From positions 62,001 to 126,000 of the forward strand of contig NW_027478972.1 in assembly GCF_051014685.1 (NCBI RefSeq): DNA of 64,000 nt, in the 5' to 3' direction. A program made the position numbers and the translations under genes. Of the stretch, positions 41,041-55,407 are shown piece by piece (the first letter of the stretch is position 1; every line of letters starts with the position of its first letter). The stretch comes from Ptiloglossa arizonensis (taxonomy: Eukaryota; Arthropoda; Insecta; Hymenoptera; Colletidae). Under the pieces are notes generated by a model. That model was not told where the DNA came from and did no database searches. It saw only the letters and a list, made by a program, of their open reading frames with translations.

Positions 41041-42028
41041 CGTTATACGTTATACGTTATGCGTTATACGTTATACGTTATACGTTATACGTTACACGTT
41101 ATACGTTACACGTTATACGTTATACGTTATACGTTTTACGTTATACGTTATACGTTATACGTTATACGTTATACGTTATACGTTATACGTTATACGTTAT
41201 ACGATATACGTTATACGTTATACGTTATAGGTTATACCTTATACATTATACGTCATACGTTATACGTTATACGTAATACGGTATACGTTATGCGTTATAC
41301 GCTATACGTTATGCGTTATAGGATATACGTCATGCGTTATAGGATATACATTATACGTTATACGTTATACGTTATACGTTATACGTTATACGTTATACGT
41401 TATACGTTATACGATGTACGTTATACGTTACACGTTATACGTTATACGTTATACGTTATACGTTATACGTTATACGTTATACGTTATACGTTATACGTTA
41501 TACGTTATACGTTATACGTCATACGTTATACGTTATACGTTATAGGTTAAACGTTATACGTTATACGTTATAGGTTAAACGTTATACGTTATACGTTATT
41601 CGTTATACGTAATATGTAATACGTCGTACGTTTTACGTTAATCGTTATACGTTCTTCGTTACACGTTATACGTTATACGTTATACGTTATACGTTATAAG
41701 TTATACGTTATACGTTATACGTTATACGTTATACGTTATACGTTAGACGCTATACGTTATACGTTATACATTATACGTTGTACGTTATACGTTATACGTT
41801 ATACGTTGTACGTTATACGTTATACGTTATACGTTATACGTTAGACGTTAGACGTTATACGTTATACGTTAGTCGATATACGTTATACGTTATACGTTAT
41901 ACGTTATACGTTATACGTTATACGTTATACGTCATACGTTATACGTTATACGTTATACGTTATACCGTTATACGTTATACGTTGTACGTTATACGTTATA
42001 CGTTAAACGTTGTACGTTATACGTTATA

Positions 42029-42156
42029 CGTCATAGAGTATACGATACACGTTACACGTTCTACGTAATATGTAAGACTTTATACGTTTTACGTATATTC
42101 GTTATACGTTCACCGTTACACGTTATACGTATATTCGTTATACGTTCTTCGTTACA
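42029..42156 (+). repeat. Module M4, large copy 2 (partner of 15,893)
   Basis: Retains the private TAAGACTTT change, so that change predates the 26-kb duplication. Confidence 0.87.
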
Positions 42157-44558
42157 CGTTATACGTTATACGTTATGCGTTATACGTTATACGTTATACG
42201 TTATACGTTATACGTTATACGTTATATGTTATACATTATACGTTATACGTTATACGTTATACGTTATACGTTATACGTTATACGTTATACGTTATACGTT
42301 ATACGGTATACGTTATGTGTTATACGATATACGTTATGCGTTACAGGATATACGTTATGCGTTATAGGATATACGTTATACGTTGTACGTTATACGTTAT
42401 ACGTTATGCGTTATACGTTATACGTTATACGCTATACGTAGTACGTTACACGCTATAGGTTATACGTTATACGATATACGTTATACTTTATACGTTATAC
42501 GTTATACGTTATACGATATACGTTATACGTTATACGTTATAGGTTATACCTTATACATTATACGTCATACGTTATACGTTATACGTAATACGGTATACGT
42601 TATGCGTTATACGCTATACGTTGTGCGTTATAGGATATACGTTATGCGTTATAGGATATACATTATACGTTATACGTTGTACGTTATACGTTATACGATA
42701 TGCGTTATACGTCATGCGTCATACGTTATACGTTATACGTTATACATTATACGTTATACGTTATACGTTATACGTTATACGTTATACGTTATGCGTTATA
42801 CGTCATGCGATATACGTTATACGTTATACGTTATACGTTATACGTTATGCGTTTAACGTTATACGTTATACGTTATACGTTATACGTTATACGTTATACG
42901 TTATACGTTATACGTTATACGTTATACGTTATTCGTTATACGGTATACGTTATGAGTTATACGCTATACGTTGTGCGTTATAGGATATACGTTATGCGTT
43001 ATAGGGTATACGTTATACGTTGTACGTTATACGTTATACGTTATGCGTTATACGTCATGCGATATACGTCATACGTTATACGCTATACGTAATACGGTAT
43101 ACGTTATGCGTTATACACTATACGTTATGCGTTATAGGATATACGTTATGCGTTATAGGATATACATTATACGTTATACGTTGTACGTTATACGTTATAC
43201 GTTATACGTTATACGTTATACGTTATACGTTATACGTTATACGTTATACGTTATACGTTATACCTTATACGTTATACATTATACGTTATACGTTATACGT
43301 TATACGTTATACGCTATACGTAGTACGTTACACGCTATAGGTTATACGTTATACGTTATACGTTATACTTTTTACGTTATACGTTATACGTTATACGATA
43401 TACGTTATACGTTATACGTTATAGGTTATACCTTATACATTATACGTCATACGTTATACGTTATACGTAATACGGTATACGTTATGCGTTATACGCTATA
43501 CGTTATGCGTTATAGGATATTCGTTATGCGTTATAGGATATACATTATACGTTATACGTTGTACGTTATACGTTATACGTTATGCGTTATACGTCATCCG
43601 TCATACGTTATACGATATACGTTATACATTATACGTTATACGTTATACGTTATACGTTATACGTTATACGTTATACGTTATACGTTATACGTTATACGGT
43701 ATACGTTATGCGTTATACGCAATACGTTGTGCGTTATAGGATATACGTTATGCGTTATAGGGTATACGTTATACGTTGTACGTTATACGTTATACGTTAT
43801 GCGTTATACGTCATGCGATATACATTATACGTTATACGTTATACGTTATACGTTATACGTTATACGTTATACGAAATACGTTATACGTTATACGTTATAC
43901 GCTATACGTTATACGTTATACGTTATACGTTATACGTTATACGCTATACGTTATACGTTATACGTTATACGTTATACGTTATACGTTATACGTTATACGT
44001 TACACGTTATTCGTTACACGTTATACGTTATACGTTATACGTTATACGATATACGTTATACGTTATACGTTATACGTTATACGTTATACGCTATACGTTA
44101 TGCGTTATACGCTATACGTTGTGCGTTATAGGATATACGTTATGCGTTATAGGGTATACGTTATACGTTGTACGTTATACGTTATACGTTATGCGTTATA
44201 CGTCATGCGATATACGTCATACGTTATACGCTATACGTAATACGGTATACGTTATGCGTTATACGCTATACGTTATGCGTTATAGGATATACGTTATGCG
44301 TTATAGGATATACATTATACGTTATACGTTGTACGTTATACGTTATACGTTATACGTTATACGTTATACGTTATACGTTATACGTTATACGTTATACGTT
44401 ATACCTTATACGTTATACATTATACGTTATACGTTATACGTTATACGTTATACGTCATACGTTATACGTTATACGTTATACGTTATACGTTATACCGTTA
44501 TACGTTATACGTTGTACGTTATACGTTATACGTTAAACGTTGTACGTTATACGTTATA

Positions 44559-44686
44559 CGTCATAGAGTATACGATACACGTTACACGTTCTACGTAATA
44601 TGTAATACTTTATACGTTTTACGTATATTCGTTATACGTTCACCGTTACACGTTATACGTATATTCGTTATACGTTCTTCGTTACA
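44559..44686 (+). repeat. Module M4, large copy 2 (partner of 18,472)
   Basis: Offset 26,087, just downstream of the 56-bp loss. Confidence 0.87.
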
Positions 44687-44862
44687 CGTTATACGTTATA
44701 CGTTATGCGTTATACGTTATACGTTATACGTTATACGTTATACGTTATACGTTATATGTTATACATTATACGTTATACGTTATACGTTATACGTTATACG
44801 TTATACGTTATACGTTATACGTTATACGTTATACGGTATACGTTATGCGTTATACGCTATAC

Positions 44863-47150
44863 GTGCTTCGTTAGAAGTTATACGTTATACGTCATAGGTT
44901 ATACGTTATACGTTATACGTTATACGTTATACGTTATACATTATGCGTTATACGTTTTACGTTATTCGTTATACGTTATACGTTATACGATATACGTTAT
45001 ACGTTATAAGTTATACGTTATACGTTATACGTTATACGTTATACATTATGCGTTATACGTTTTACGTTATTCGTTATACGTTATACGTTATACGATATAC
45101 GTTATACGTTATAAGTTATACGTTATACGTTGTACGTTATACGTTATACGTTATACGTTATACGCTATACGTTATACGTTATACGTTGTACGTTATACGT
45201 TATAAGTTGTACGTTATACGATATACGTTATACGTTATTCTTTATACGTGCTTCGTTACAAGTTATACGTTATACGTCATAGGTTATACGTTATACGTTA
45301 TACGTTATACGTTATACGTTATACGTTATACGTTATTCGTTATACGTTATACGTTATACGATATACGTTATACGTTATAAGTTATAGGTTATACATTATA
45401 CGTTATACGTTATACGTTATACGTTATACGTTATACGTTATACGTTATACGTTATACGTTATGCGTTATACGTTATACGTTATACGTTATACGTCATACG
45501 TTATAGGTTATACGTAATACGTTATACGTTATACGTTATACGTTATACGTTATACGTTATACGTTATACGTTGTACGTTATACGTTATACGTTATACGTT
45601 ATACGCTATACGTTATACGTTATACGTTGTACGTTATACGTTATAAGTTGTACGTTATACGATATACGTTATACGTTATTCTTTATACGTGCTTCGTTAC
45701 AAGTTATACGTTATACGTCATAGGTTATACGTTATACGCTATACGTTATACGTTATACGTTATACGTTATTCGTTATACGTTATACGTTATACGATATAC
45801 GTTATACGTTATAAGTTATAGGTTATACATTATACGTTATACGTTATACGTTATACGTTATACGTTATACGTTATACGTTATACGTTATACGTTATGCGT
45901 TATACGTTATACGTTATACGTTATACGTCATACGTTATAGGTTATACGTAATACGTTATACGTTATACGTTATACGTTATACGTTATACGTTATACGTTA
46001 TACGTTATACGTTATACGTTGTACGTTATACGTAATACGTTATACGTTATACGTTATACGTTATACGTTATACGTTATACGTTATACGTTGTACGTTATA
46101 CGTTATACGTTATACGTTATACGATATACGTTATACGTTCTACGTTGTACGTTATACGTTATAATTTGTACGTTATACGATATACGTTATACGTTATTCT
46201 TTATACGTGCTTCGTTACAAGTTATACGTTATACGTCATAGGTTATACGTTGAACGTTATACTTTATACGTAGCATGTAATGCGTCATACGTTTTACGTT
46301 ATTCGTTATACGTTTTTCGTTACAAGTTATACGTTATACGTTATACGTTATACGTCATAGGTTATACATTATACGCTATACGTTATACGTTATACATTAT
46401 GCGTTATACGTTTTACGTTATTCGTTATACGTTATACGTTATACGATATACGTTATACGTTATAAGTTATACGTTATACGTTGTACGTTATACGTTATAC
46501 GTTATACGTTATACGTTATACGTTATACGTTATACGTTATACGTTATACGCTATACGTTATACGTTATACGTTATACGTTATACGTTATACGTTATACGT
46601 TATACGTTATACGTTATACATTATGCGTTATACGTTTTACGTTATTCGTTATACGTTATACGTTATACGATATACGTTATACGTTATAAGTTATAGGTTA
46701 TACATTATACGTTATACGTTATACGTTATACGTTATACGTTATACGTTATACGTTATACGTTATACGTTATACGTTATACGTTATACATTATACGTTATA
46801 CGTTATACGTTATACGTTATACGTTATACGTTATACGTTATACGTTATACGTTATACGCTATACGTTTTACGTTATTCGTTATACGTTTTTCGTCACAAG
46901 TTATACGTTATACGTTATACGTTATACGTCATAGGTTATACGTTATACGTTATACGCTATACGTCATACATTATGCGTTATATGTTTTACGTTATTCGTT
47001 ATACGTTATACGTTATACGATATACGTTATACGTTATAAGTTATACGTTATACGTTATACGTTATACGTTATACGTTATACGTTATACGCTATACGGTAT
47101 ACGTTATACGTTATACGTTATACGTTATACGTTATACGTTATACGTTATA
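44863..47150 (+). repeat. Type B block B2' (copy 2)
   Basis: Counterpart of 18,776-21,063, offset 26,087. M2 anchors lie near 44,865 (GTTAGAAG), 45,248, 45,688 and 46,207. No differences from copy 1 noticed. Confidence 0.85.
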
Positions 47151-48890
47151 CGTTATGCGTTATACGTCATGCGATATACGTTATACGTTATACGTTATAC
47201 GTTATACGTTATGCGTTTAACGTTATACGTTATACGTTATACGTTATACGTTATACGTTATACGTTATACGTTATACGTTATACGCTATACGTAGTACGT
47301 TACACGCTATAGGTTATACGTTATACGTTATACGTTATACTTTTTACGTTATACGTTATACGTTATACGATATACGTTATACGTTATACGTTATAGGTTA
47401 TACCTTATACATTATACGTCATACGTTATACGTTATACGTAATACGGTATACGTTATGCGTTATACGCTATACGTTATGCGTTATAGGATATTCGTTATG
47501 CGTTATAGGATATACATTATACGTTATACGTTGTACGTTATACGTTATACGTTATGCGTTATACGTCATCCGTCATACGTTATACGATATACGTTATACA
47601 TTATACGTTATACGTTATACGTTATACGTTATACGTTATACGTTATACGTTATACGTTATACGGTATACGTTATGCGTTATACGCTATACGTTGTGCGTT
47701 ATAGGATATACGTTATGCGTTATAGGGTATACGTTATACGTTGTACGTTATACGTTATACGTTATGCGTTATACGTCATGCGATATACATTATACGTTAT
47801 ACGTTATACGTTATACGTTATACGTTATACGTTATACGAAATACGTTATACGTTATACGTTATACGCTATACGTTATACGTTATACGTTATACGATATAC
47901 GTTATACGCTATACGTTATACGTTATACGTTATACGTTATACGTTATACGTTATACGTTATACGTTACACGTTATTCGTTACACGTTATACGTTATACGT
48001 TATACGTTATATGATATACGTTATACGTTATACGTTATACGTTATACGTTATACGCTATACGTTATGCGTTATACGCTATACGTTGTGCGTTATAGGATA
48101 TACGTTATGCGTTATAGGGTATACGTTATACGTTGTACGTTATACGTTATACGTTATGCGTTATACGTCATGCGATATACGTCATACGTTATACGCTATA
48201 CGTAATACGGTATACGTTATGCGTTATACGCTATACGTTATGCGTTATAGGATATACGTTATGCGTTATAGGATATACATTATACGTTATACGTTGTACG
48301 TTATACGTTATACGTTATACGTTATACGTTATACGTTATACGTTATACGTTATACGTTATACGTTATACCTTATACGTTATACATTATACGTTATACGTT
48401 ATACGTTATACGTTATACGCTATACGTAGTACGTTACACGCTATAGGTTATACGTTATACGTTATACGTTATACGTCATACGTTATACGTTATACGTTAT
48501 ACGTTATACGTTATACCGTTATACGTTATACGTTGTACGTTATACGTTATACGTTAAACGTTGTACGTTATACGTTATACGTCATAGAGTATACGATACA
48601 CGTTACACGTTCTACGTAATATGTAATACTTTATACGTTTTACGTATATTCGTTATACGTTCACCGTTACACGTTATACGTATATTCGTTATACGTTCTT
48701 CGTTACACGTTATACGTTATACGTTATGCGTTATACGTTATACGTTATACGTTATACGTTATACGTTATACGTTATATGTTATACATTATACGTTATACG
48801 TTATACGTTATACGTTATACGTTATACGTTATACGTTATACGTTATACGTTATACGTTATACGGTATACGTTATGCGTTATACGCTATAC
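47151..48890 (+). repeat. Type A block A3' (copy 2)
   Basis: Counterpart of 21,064-22,796. Base change: T at 48,012 for C at 21,925, another CpG-to-TpG change. One unit (7 bp) is gained in the pure run near 48.8 kb, taking the offset from 26,087 to 26,094. Confidence 0.85.
48580..48707 (+). repeat. Module M4, large copy 2 (partner of 22,493)
   Basis: Offset 26,087. It is the last M4 in the window; none follows in the next 15 kb. Confidence 0.87.
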
Positions 48891-49810
48891 GTGCTTCGTT
48901 AGAAGTTATACGTTATACGTCATAGGTTATACGTTATACGTTATACGTTATACGTTATACGTTATACATTATGCGTTATACGTTTTACGTTATTCGTTAT
49001 ACGTTATACGTTATACGATATACGTTATACGTTATAAGTTATACGTTATACGTTATACGTTATACGTTATACATTATGCGTTATACGTTTTACGTTATTC
49101 GTTATACGTTATACGTTATACGATATACGTTATACGTTATAAGTTATACGTTATACGTTGTACGTTATACGTTATACGTTATACGTTATACGCTATACGT
49201 TATACGTTATACGTTGTACGTTATACGTTATAAGTTGTACGTTATACGATATACGTTATACGTTATTCTTTATACGTGCTTCGTTACAAGTTATACGTTA
49301 TACGTCATAGGTTATACGTTATACGTTATACGTTATACGTTATACGTTATACGTTATACGTTATTCGTTATACGTTATACGTTATACGATATACGTTATA
49401 CGTTATAAGTTATAGGTTATACATTATACGTTATACGTTATACGTTATACGTTATACGTTATACGTTATACGTTATACGTTATACGTTATGCGTTATACG
49501 TTATACGTTATACGTTATACGTCATACGTTATAGGTTATACGTAATACGTTATACGTTATACGTTATACGTTATACGTTATACGTTATACGTTATACGTT
49601 GTACGTTATACGTTATACGTTATACGTTATACGCTATACGTTATACGTTATACGTTGTACGTTATACGTTATAAGTTGTACGTTATACGATATACGTTAT
49701 ACGTTATTCTTTATACGTGCTTCGTTACAAGTTATACGTTATACGTCATAGGTTATACGTTATACGCTATACGTTATACGTTATACGTTATACGTTATTC
49801 GTTATACGTA
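48891..49810 (+). repeat. Type B block B3' (copy 2)
   Basis: Counterpart of 22,797-23,716, offset 26,094. T at 49,651 where copy 1 has C at 23,557, so the TTACACG unit is private to copy 1. A at 49,810 for T at 23,716 sits exactly on the B3/A4 junction. Confidence 0.84.
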
Positions 49811-50071
49811 ATGCGTTATACGCTATACGTTGTGCGTTATAGGATATACGTTATGCGTTATAGGATATACATTATACGTTATACGTTGTACGTTATACGT
49901 TATACGATATGCGTTATACGTCATGCGTCATACGTTATACGTTATACGTTATACATTATACGTTATACGTTATACGTTATACGTTATACGTTATACGTTA
50001 TGCGTTATACGTCATGCGATATACGTTATACGTTATACGTTATACGTTATACGTTATGCGTTTAACGTTAT
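49811..50071 (+). repeat. Type A fragment A4' (copy 2)
   Basis: Counterpart of 23,717-23,977, offset 26,094, with the same abrupt edges and the same GTTTAACG unit. Confidence 0.82.
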
Positions 50072-50759
50072 ACGTTATACGTTTTACGTTATTCGTTATA
50101 CGTTATACGTTATACGATATACGTTATACGTTATAAGTTATACGTTATACGTTATACGTTATACGTTATACGTTATACGTTGTACGTTATACGTTATAAA
50201 TTGTACGTTATACGATATACGTTATACGTTATACGTTATACGTTATACGTTATACGTTATACGTTATACGTAATACGTTATACGTTATACGTTATACGTT
50301 ATACGTTATACGTTATACGTTATACGTTGTACGTTGTACGTTATACGTTATACGTTATACGCTATACGTTATACGTTATACGTTGTACGTTATACGTTAT
50401 AAATTGTACGTTATACGATATACGTTATACGTTATTCTTTATACGTGCTTCGTTACAAGTTATACGTTATACGTCATAGGTTATACGTTGAACGTTATAC
50501 TTTATACGTAGCATGTAATGCGTCATACGTTTTACGTTATTCGTTATACATTTTTCGTTACAAGTTATACTTTTGTACGTTATACGTTATACGTCATAGG
50601 TTATACGTTATACGTTATACGTTATACGTTATACATTATGCGTTATACGTTTTACGTTATTCGTTATACGTTATACGTTATACGATATACGTTATACGTT
50701 ATAAGTTATACGTTATACGTTATACGTTATACGTTATACGTTATACGTTATACGTTATA
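50072..50759 (+). repeat. Type B block B4' (copy 2)
   Basis: Counterpart of 23,978-24,665. M2 lies at 50,445 and the 8-bp unit CTTTTGTA at 50,570-50,577. Confidence 0.82.
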
Positions 50760-51203
50760 CGCTATACGTAGTACGTTACACGCTATAGGTTATACGTTAT
50801 ACGTTATACGTTATACTTTTTACGTTATACGGTATACGTTATACGATATACGTTATACGTTATACGTTATAGGTTATACCTTATACATTATACGTCATAC
50901 GTTATACGTTATACGTAATACGGTATACGTTATGCGTTATACGCTATACGTTATGCGTTATAGGATATACGTTATGCGTTATAGGATATACATTATACGT
51001 TATACGTTGTACGTTATACGTTATACGTTATGCGTTATACGTCATCCGTCATACGTTATACGTTATACGTTATACATTATACGTTATACGTTATACGTTA
51101 TACGTTATACGTTATACGTTATACGTTATACGTTATACGTTATACGTTATACGTTATACGTTATACGATATACGTTATGCGTTATACGTTATACGTTATA
51201 CGA
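50760..51203 (+). repeat. Type A fragment A5' (copy 2)
   Basis: Counterpart of 24,666-25,109, an M3 module with the same CGGTATA unit near 50,830. Confidence 0.82.
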
Positions 51204-52299
51204 TATACGTTATACGTTATTCTTTATACGTGCTTCGTTAGAAGTTATACGTTATACGTCATAGGTTATACGTTATACGTTATACGTTATACGTTATACA
51301 TTATGCGTTATACGTTTTACGTTATTCGTTATACGTTATACGTTATACGATATACGTTATACGTTATAAGTTATACGTTATACGTTATACGTTATACGTT
51401 ATACATTATGCATTATACGTTTTACGTAATTCGTTATACGTTATACGTTATACGATATACGTTATACGTTATAAGTTATACGTTATACGTTGTACGTTAT
51501 ACGTTATACGTTATACGTTATACGCTATACGTTATACGTTATACGTTGTACGTTATACGTTATAAGTTGTACGTTATACGATATACGTTATACGTTATTC
51601 TTTATACGTGCTTCGTTACAAGTTATACGTTATACGTCATAGGTTATACGTTATACGTTATACGTTATACGTTATACGTTATACGTTATTCGTTATACGT
51701 TATACGTTATACGATATACGTTATACGTTATAAGTTATAGGTTATACATTATACGTTATACGTTATACGTTATACGTTATACGTTATACGATATACGTTA
51801 TACGTTATACGTTATGCGTTATACGTTATACGTTAGACGTTATACGTCATACGTTATAGGTTATACGTAATACGTTATACGTTATACGTTATACGTTATA
51901 CGTTATACGTTATACGTTATACGTTATACGTTATACGATATACGTTATACGTTATAAGTTATACGTTATACGTTATACGTTATACGTTATACGTTATACG
52001 TTATACGTTATACGTTATACGTTATACGTTATACGTTATACGTTATACGTTATACGTTATACGTTATACGTTATACGTTATACGTTATACGTTATACGTT
52101 ATACGTTATACGTTATACGTTATACGTTATACGTTATACGTTATACGATATACGTTATACGTTATACGTTATGCGTTATACGTTATACGTTATACGTTAT
52201 ACGTTATACGTTAGACGTTATACGTCATACGTTATAGGTTATACGTAATACGTTATACGTTATACGTTATACGTTATACGTTATACGTTATACGTTATA
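51204..52299 (+). repeat. Type B block B5' (copy 2)
   Basis: Counterpart of 25,110-26,205, offset 26,094, including the double-loss unit string CATTATGCATTATACG near 51,404 and the two TTAGACG sub-blocks. Confidence 0.82.
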
Positions 52300-52369
52300 C
52301 GCTATACGTAGTACGTTACACGCTATAGGTTATACGTTATACGTTATACGTTATACTTTTTACGTTATA
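52300..52369 (+). repeat. Type A fragment A6': truncated M3 (copy 2)
   Basis: Counterpart of 26,206-26,275. The same M3-to-M2 fusion is present, so this rearrangement is older than the 26-kb duplication. Confidence 0.83.
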
Positions 52370-54730
52370 CGTTATTCTTTATACGTGCTTCGTTACAAGT
52401 TATACGTTATACGTCATAGGTTATACGTTGAACGTTATACTTTATACGTAGCATGTAATGCGTCATACGTTTTACGTTATTCGTTATACGTTTTTCGTTA
52501 CAAGTTATACGTTATACGTTATACGTTATACGTCATAGGTTATACGTTATACGTTATACGTTATACGTCATAGGTTATACGTTATACGTTATACGTTATA
52601 CGTTATACATTATGCGTTATACGTTTTACGTTATTCGTTATACGTTATACGTTATACGATATACGTTATACGTTATAAGTTATACGTTATACGTTATACG
52701 TTATACGTTATACGTTATACGTTATACGTTATACGTTATACGATATACGTTATACGTTATAAGTTATACGTTATACGTTGTACGTTATACGTTATACGTT
52801 ATACGTTATACGTTATACGTTATACGTTATACGTTATACGTTATACGTTATACGTTATACGTTATACGTTATACGTTATACGTTATACGTTATACGTTAT
52901 ACGTTATACGTTATACGTTATACGTTATACGTTATACGTTATACGTTATACGTTATACGTTATACGTTATACGTTATACGTTATACGTTATACGTTATAC
53001 GTTATACGTTATACGTTATACATTATGCGTTATTCGTTTTACGTTATTCGTTATATGTTATACGTTATACAATATACGTTATACGTTATAAGTTATACGT
53101 TATACGTTATACGTTATACGTTATACATTATACGTTATACGTTATACGTTATACGTTATACGTTATACGTTATACGTTATACGTTATACGTTATACGTTA
53201 TACGTTATACGTTATACGTTATACGTTATACGTTATACGTTATACGTTATACGTTATACGTTATACGTTATACGTTATACGTTATACGTTATACGTTATA
53301 CGTTATACGTTATACGTTATACGTTATACGTTATACGTTATACGTTATACGTTATACGTTATACGTTATACGTTATGCGTTATACGTTATGCGTTATACG
53401 TTATGCGTTATACGTTATGCGTCATACGTTATGCGTCATACGTTATACGTTATACGTTATACGTTATACGTTATACGTTATACGTTATACGTTATACGTT
53501 ATACGTTATACGTTATATGTCATACGTTATACGTTATACGTTATACGATATACGTTATACGTTATAAGTTATTCGTTATACGTTATACGTTATACGATAT
53601 ACGTTATACGTTATAAGTTATAGGTTATACATTATACGTTATACGTTATACGTTATACGTTATACGTTATACGATATACGTTATACGTTATACGTTATGC
53701 GTTATACGTTATACGTTAGACGTTATACGTCATACGTTATAGGTTATACGTAATACGTTATACGTTATACGTTATACGTTATACGTTATACGTTATACGT
53801 TATACGTTATACGTTATACGATATACGTTATACGTTATAAGTTATACGTTATACGTTATACGTTATACGTTATACGTTATACGTTATACGTTATACGTTA
53901 TACGTTATACGTTATACGTTATACGTTATACGTTATACGTTATACGTTATACGTTATACGTTATTCGTTATACGTTATACGTTATACGATATACGTTATA
54001 CGTTATAAGTTATACGTTATACGTTATACGTTATACGTTATACATTATACGTTATACGTTATACGTTATACGTTATACGTTATACGTTATACGTTGTACG
54101 TTATACGTTATAAGTTGTACGTTATACGATATACGTTATACGTTATTCTTTATACGTGCTTCGTTACAAGTTATACGTTATACGTCATAGGTTATACGTT
54201 GAACGTTATACTTTATACGTAGCGTGTAATGCGTCATACGTTTTACGTTATTCGTTATACGTTTTTCGTTACAAGTTATACGTTATACGTTATACGTTAT
54301 ACGTCATAGGTTATACGTTATACGTTATACGTTATACGTTATACGTTATACGTCATAGGTTATACGTTATACGTTATACGTTATACGTTATACGTTATAC
54401 GTTGTACGTTATACGTCATACGTTATACGTTATACGCTATACGTTATACGTCATAGGTTATACGTTATACGTTATACGTTATACGTTATACATTATGCGT
54501 TATACGTTTTACGTTATTCGTTATACGTTATACGTTATACGATATACGTTATACGTTATAAGTTATACGTTATACGTTATACGTTATACGTTATACGTTA
54601 TACGTTATACGTTATACGTTATACGATATACGTTATACGTTATAAGTTATACGTTATACGTTGTACGTTATACGTTATACGTTATACGTTATACGTTATA
54701 CGTTATACGTTATACGTTATACGTTATACG
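52370..54730 (+). repeat. Type B block B6' (copy 2)
   Basis: Counterpart of 26,276-28,643. The offset falls from 26,094 to 26,087 in the region 53.1-53.4 kb, where copy 2 has an extra CATTATA unit (about 53,126) that interrupts the pure run seen at 27,006-27,288. M2 anchors are at 52,385 and 54,156. The segment 54,340-54,440 differs from 28,260-28,350 in several units (TACG for AAG, an added TCATACG). Confidence 0.83.
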
Positions 54731-55407
54731 TTATACGTTATACGTTATACGTTATACGTTATACGTTATACGTTATACGTTATACGTTATACGTTATACG
54801 TTATACGTTATACGTTATACGTTATACGTTATACGTTATACGTTATACGTTATACGTTATACGTTATACGTTATACGTTATACATTATGCGTTATTCGTT
54901 TTACGTTATTCGTTATATGTTATACGTTATACAATATACGTTATACGTTATAAGTTATACGTTATACGTTATACGTTATACGTTATACATTATACGTTAT
55001 ACGTTATACGTTATACGTTATACGTTATACGTTATACGTTATACGTTATACGTTATACGTTATACGTTATACGTTATACGTTATACGTTATACGTTATAC
55101 GTTATACGTTATACGTTATACGTTATACGTTATACGTTATACGTTATACGTTATACGTTATACGTTATACGTTATACGTTATACGTTATACGTTATACGT
55201 TATACGTTATACGTTATACGTTATACGTTATACGTTATGCGTTATACGTTATGCGTTATACGTTATGCGTTATACGTTATGCGTCATACGTTATGCGTCA
55301 TACGTTATACGTTATACGTTATACGTTATACGTTATACGTTATACGTTATACGTTATACGTTATACGTTATACGTTATATGTCATACGTTATACGTTATA
55401 CGTTATA

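Larger units (their letters stand above)
39366..44862 (+). repeat. Type A block A2' (copy 2)
   Basis: Counterpart of 13,230-18,775. The offset is 26,136 until about 43.6 kb, then 26,143 (one extra unit), then 26,087 after a loss of 56 bp (eight units) near 44,450. That loss removes the M3 header found at 18,310. Base change: A at 43,721 for T at 17,578 (CGCTATA to CGCAATA). Confidence 0.87.
28644..54730 (+). repeat. Large tandem duplication, copy 2 (about 26.1 kb)
   Basis: Head-to-tail repeat of the preceding 26 kb in the same orientation, keeping the full order of type A and type B blocks and of every M3 and M4 module except one M3 header. Differences I located: base changes at 38,483, 43,721, 48,012, 49,651 and 49,810; a gain of 7 bp near 43.6 kb; a loss of 56 bp near 44,450; a gain of 7 bp near 48.8 kb; an extra CATTATA unit at about 53,126; and small changes at 54,340-54,440. 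After about 54,730 the sequence continues as type B rather than restarting at the 2,508-type sequence, so there is no third copy. The right boundary is inside a pure run and cannot be placed more precisely. Confidence 0.93.
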
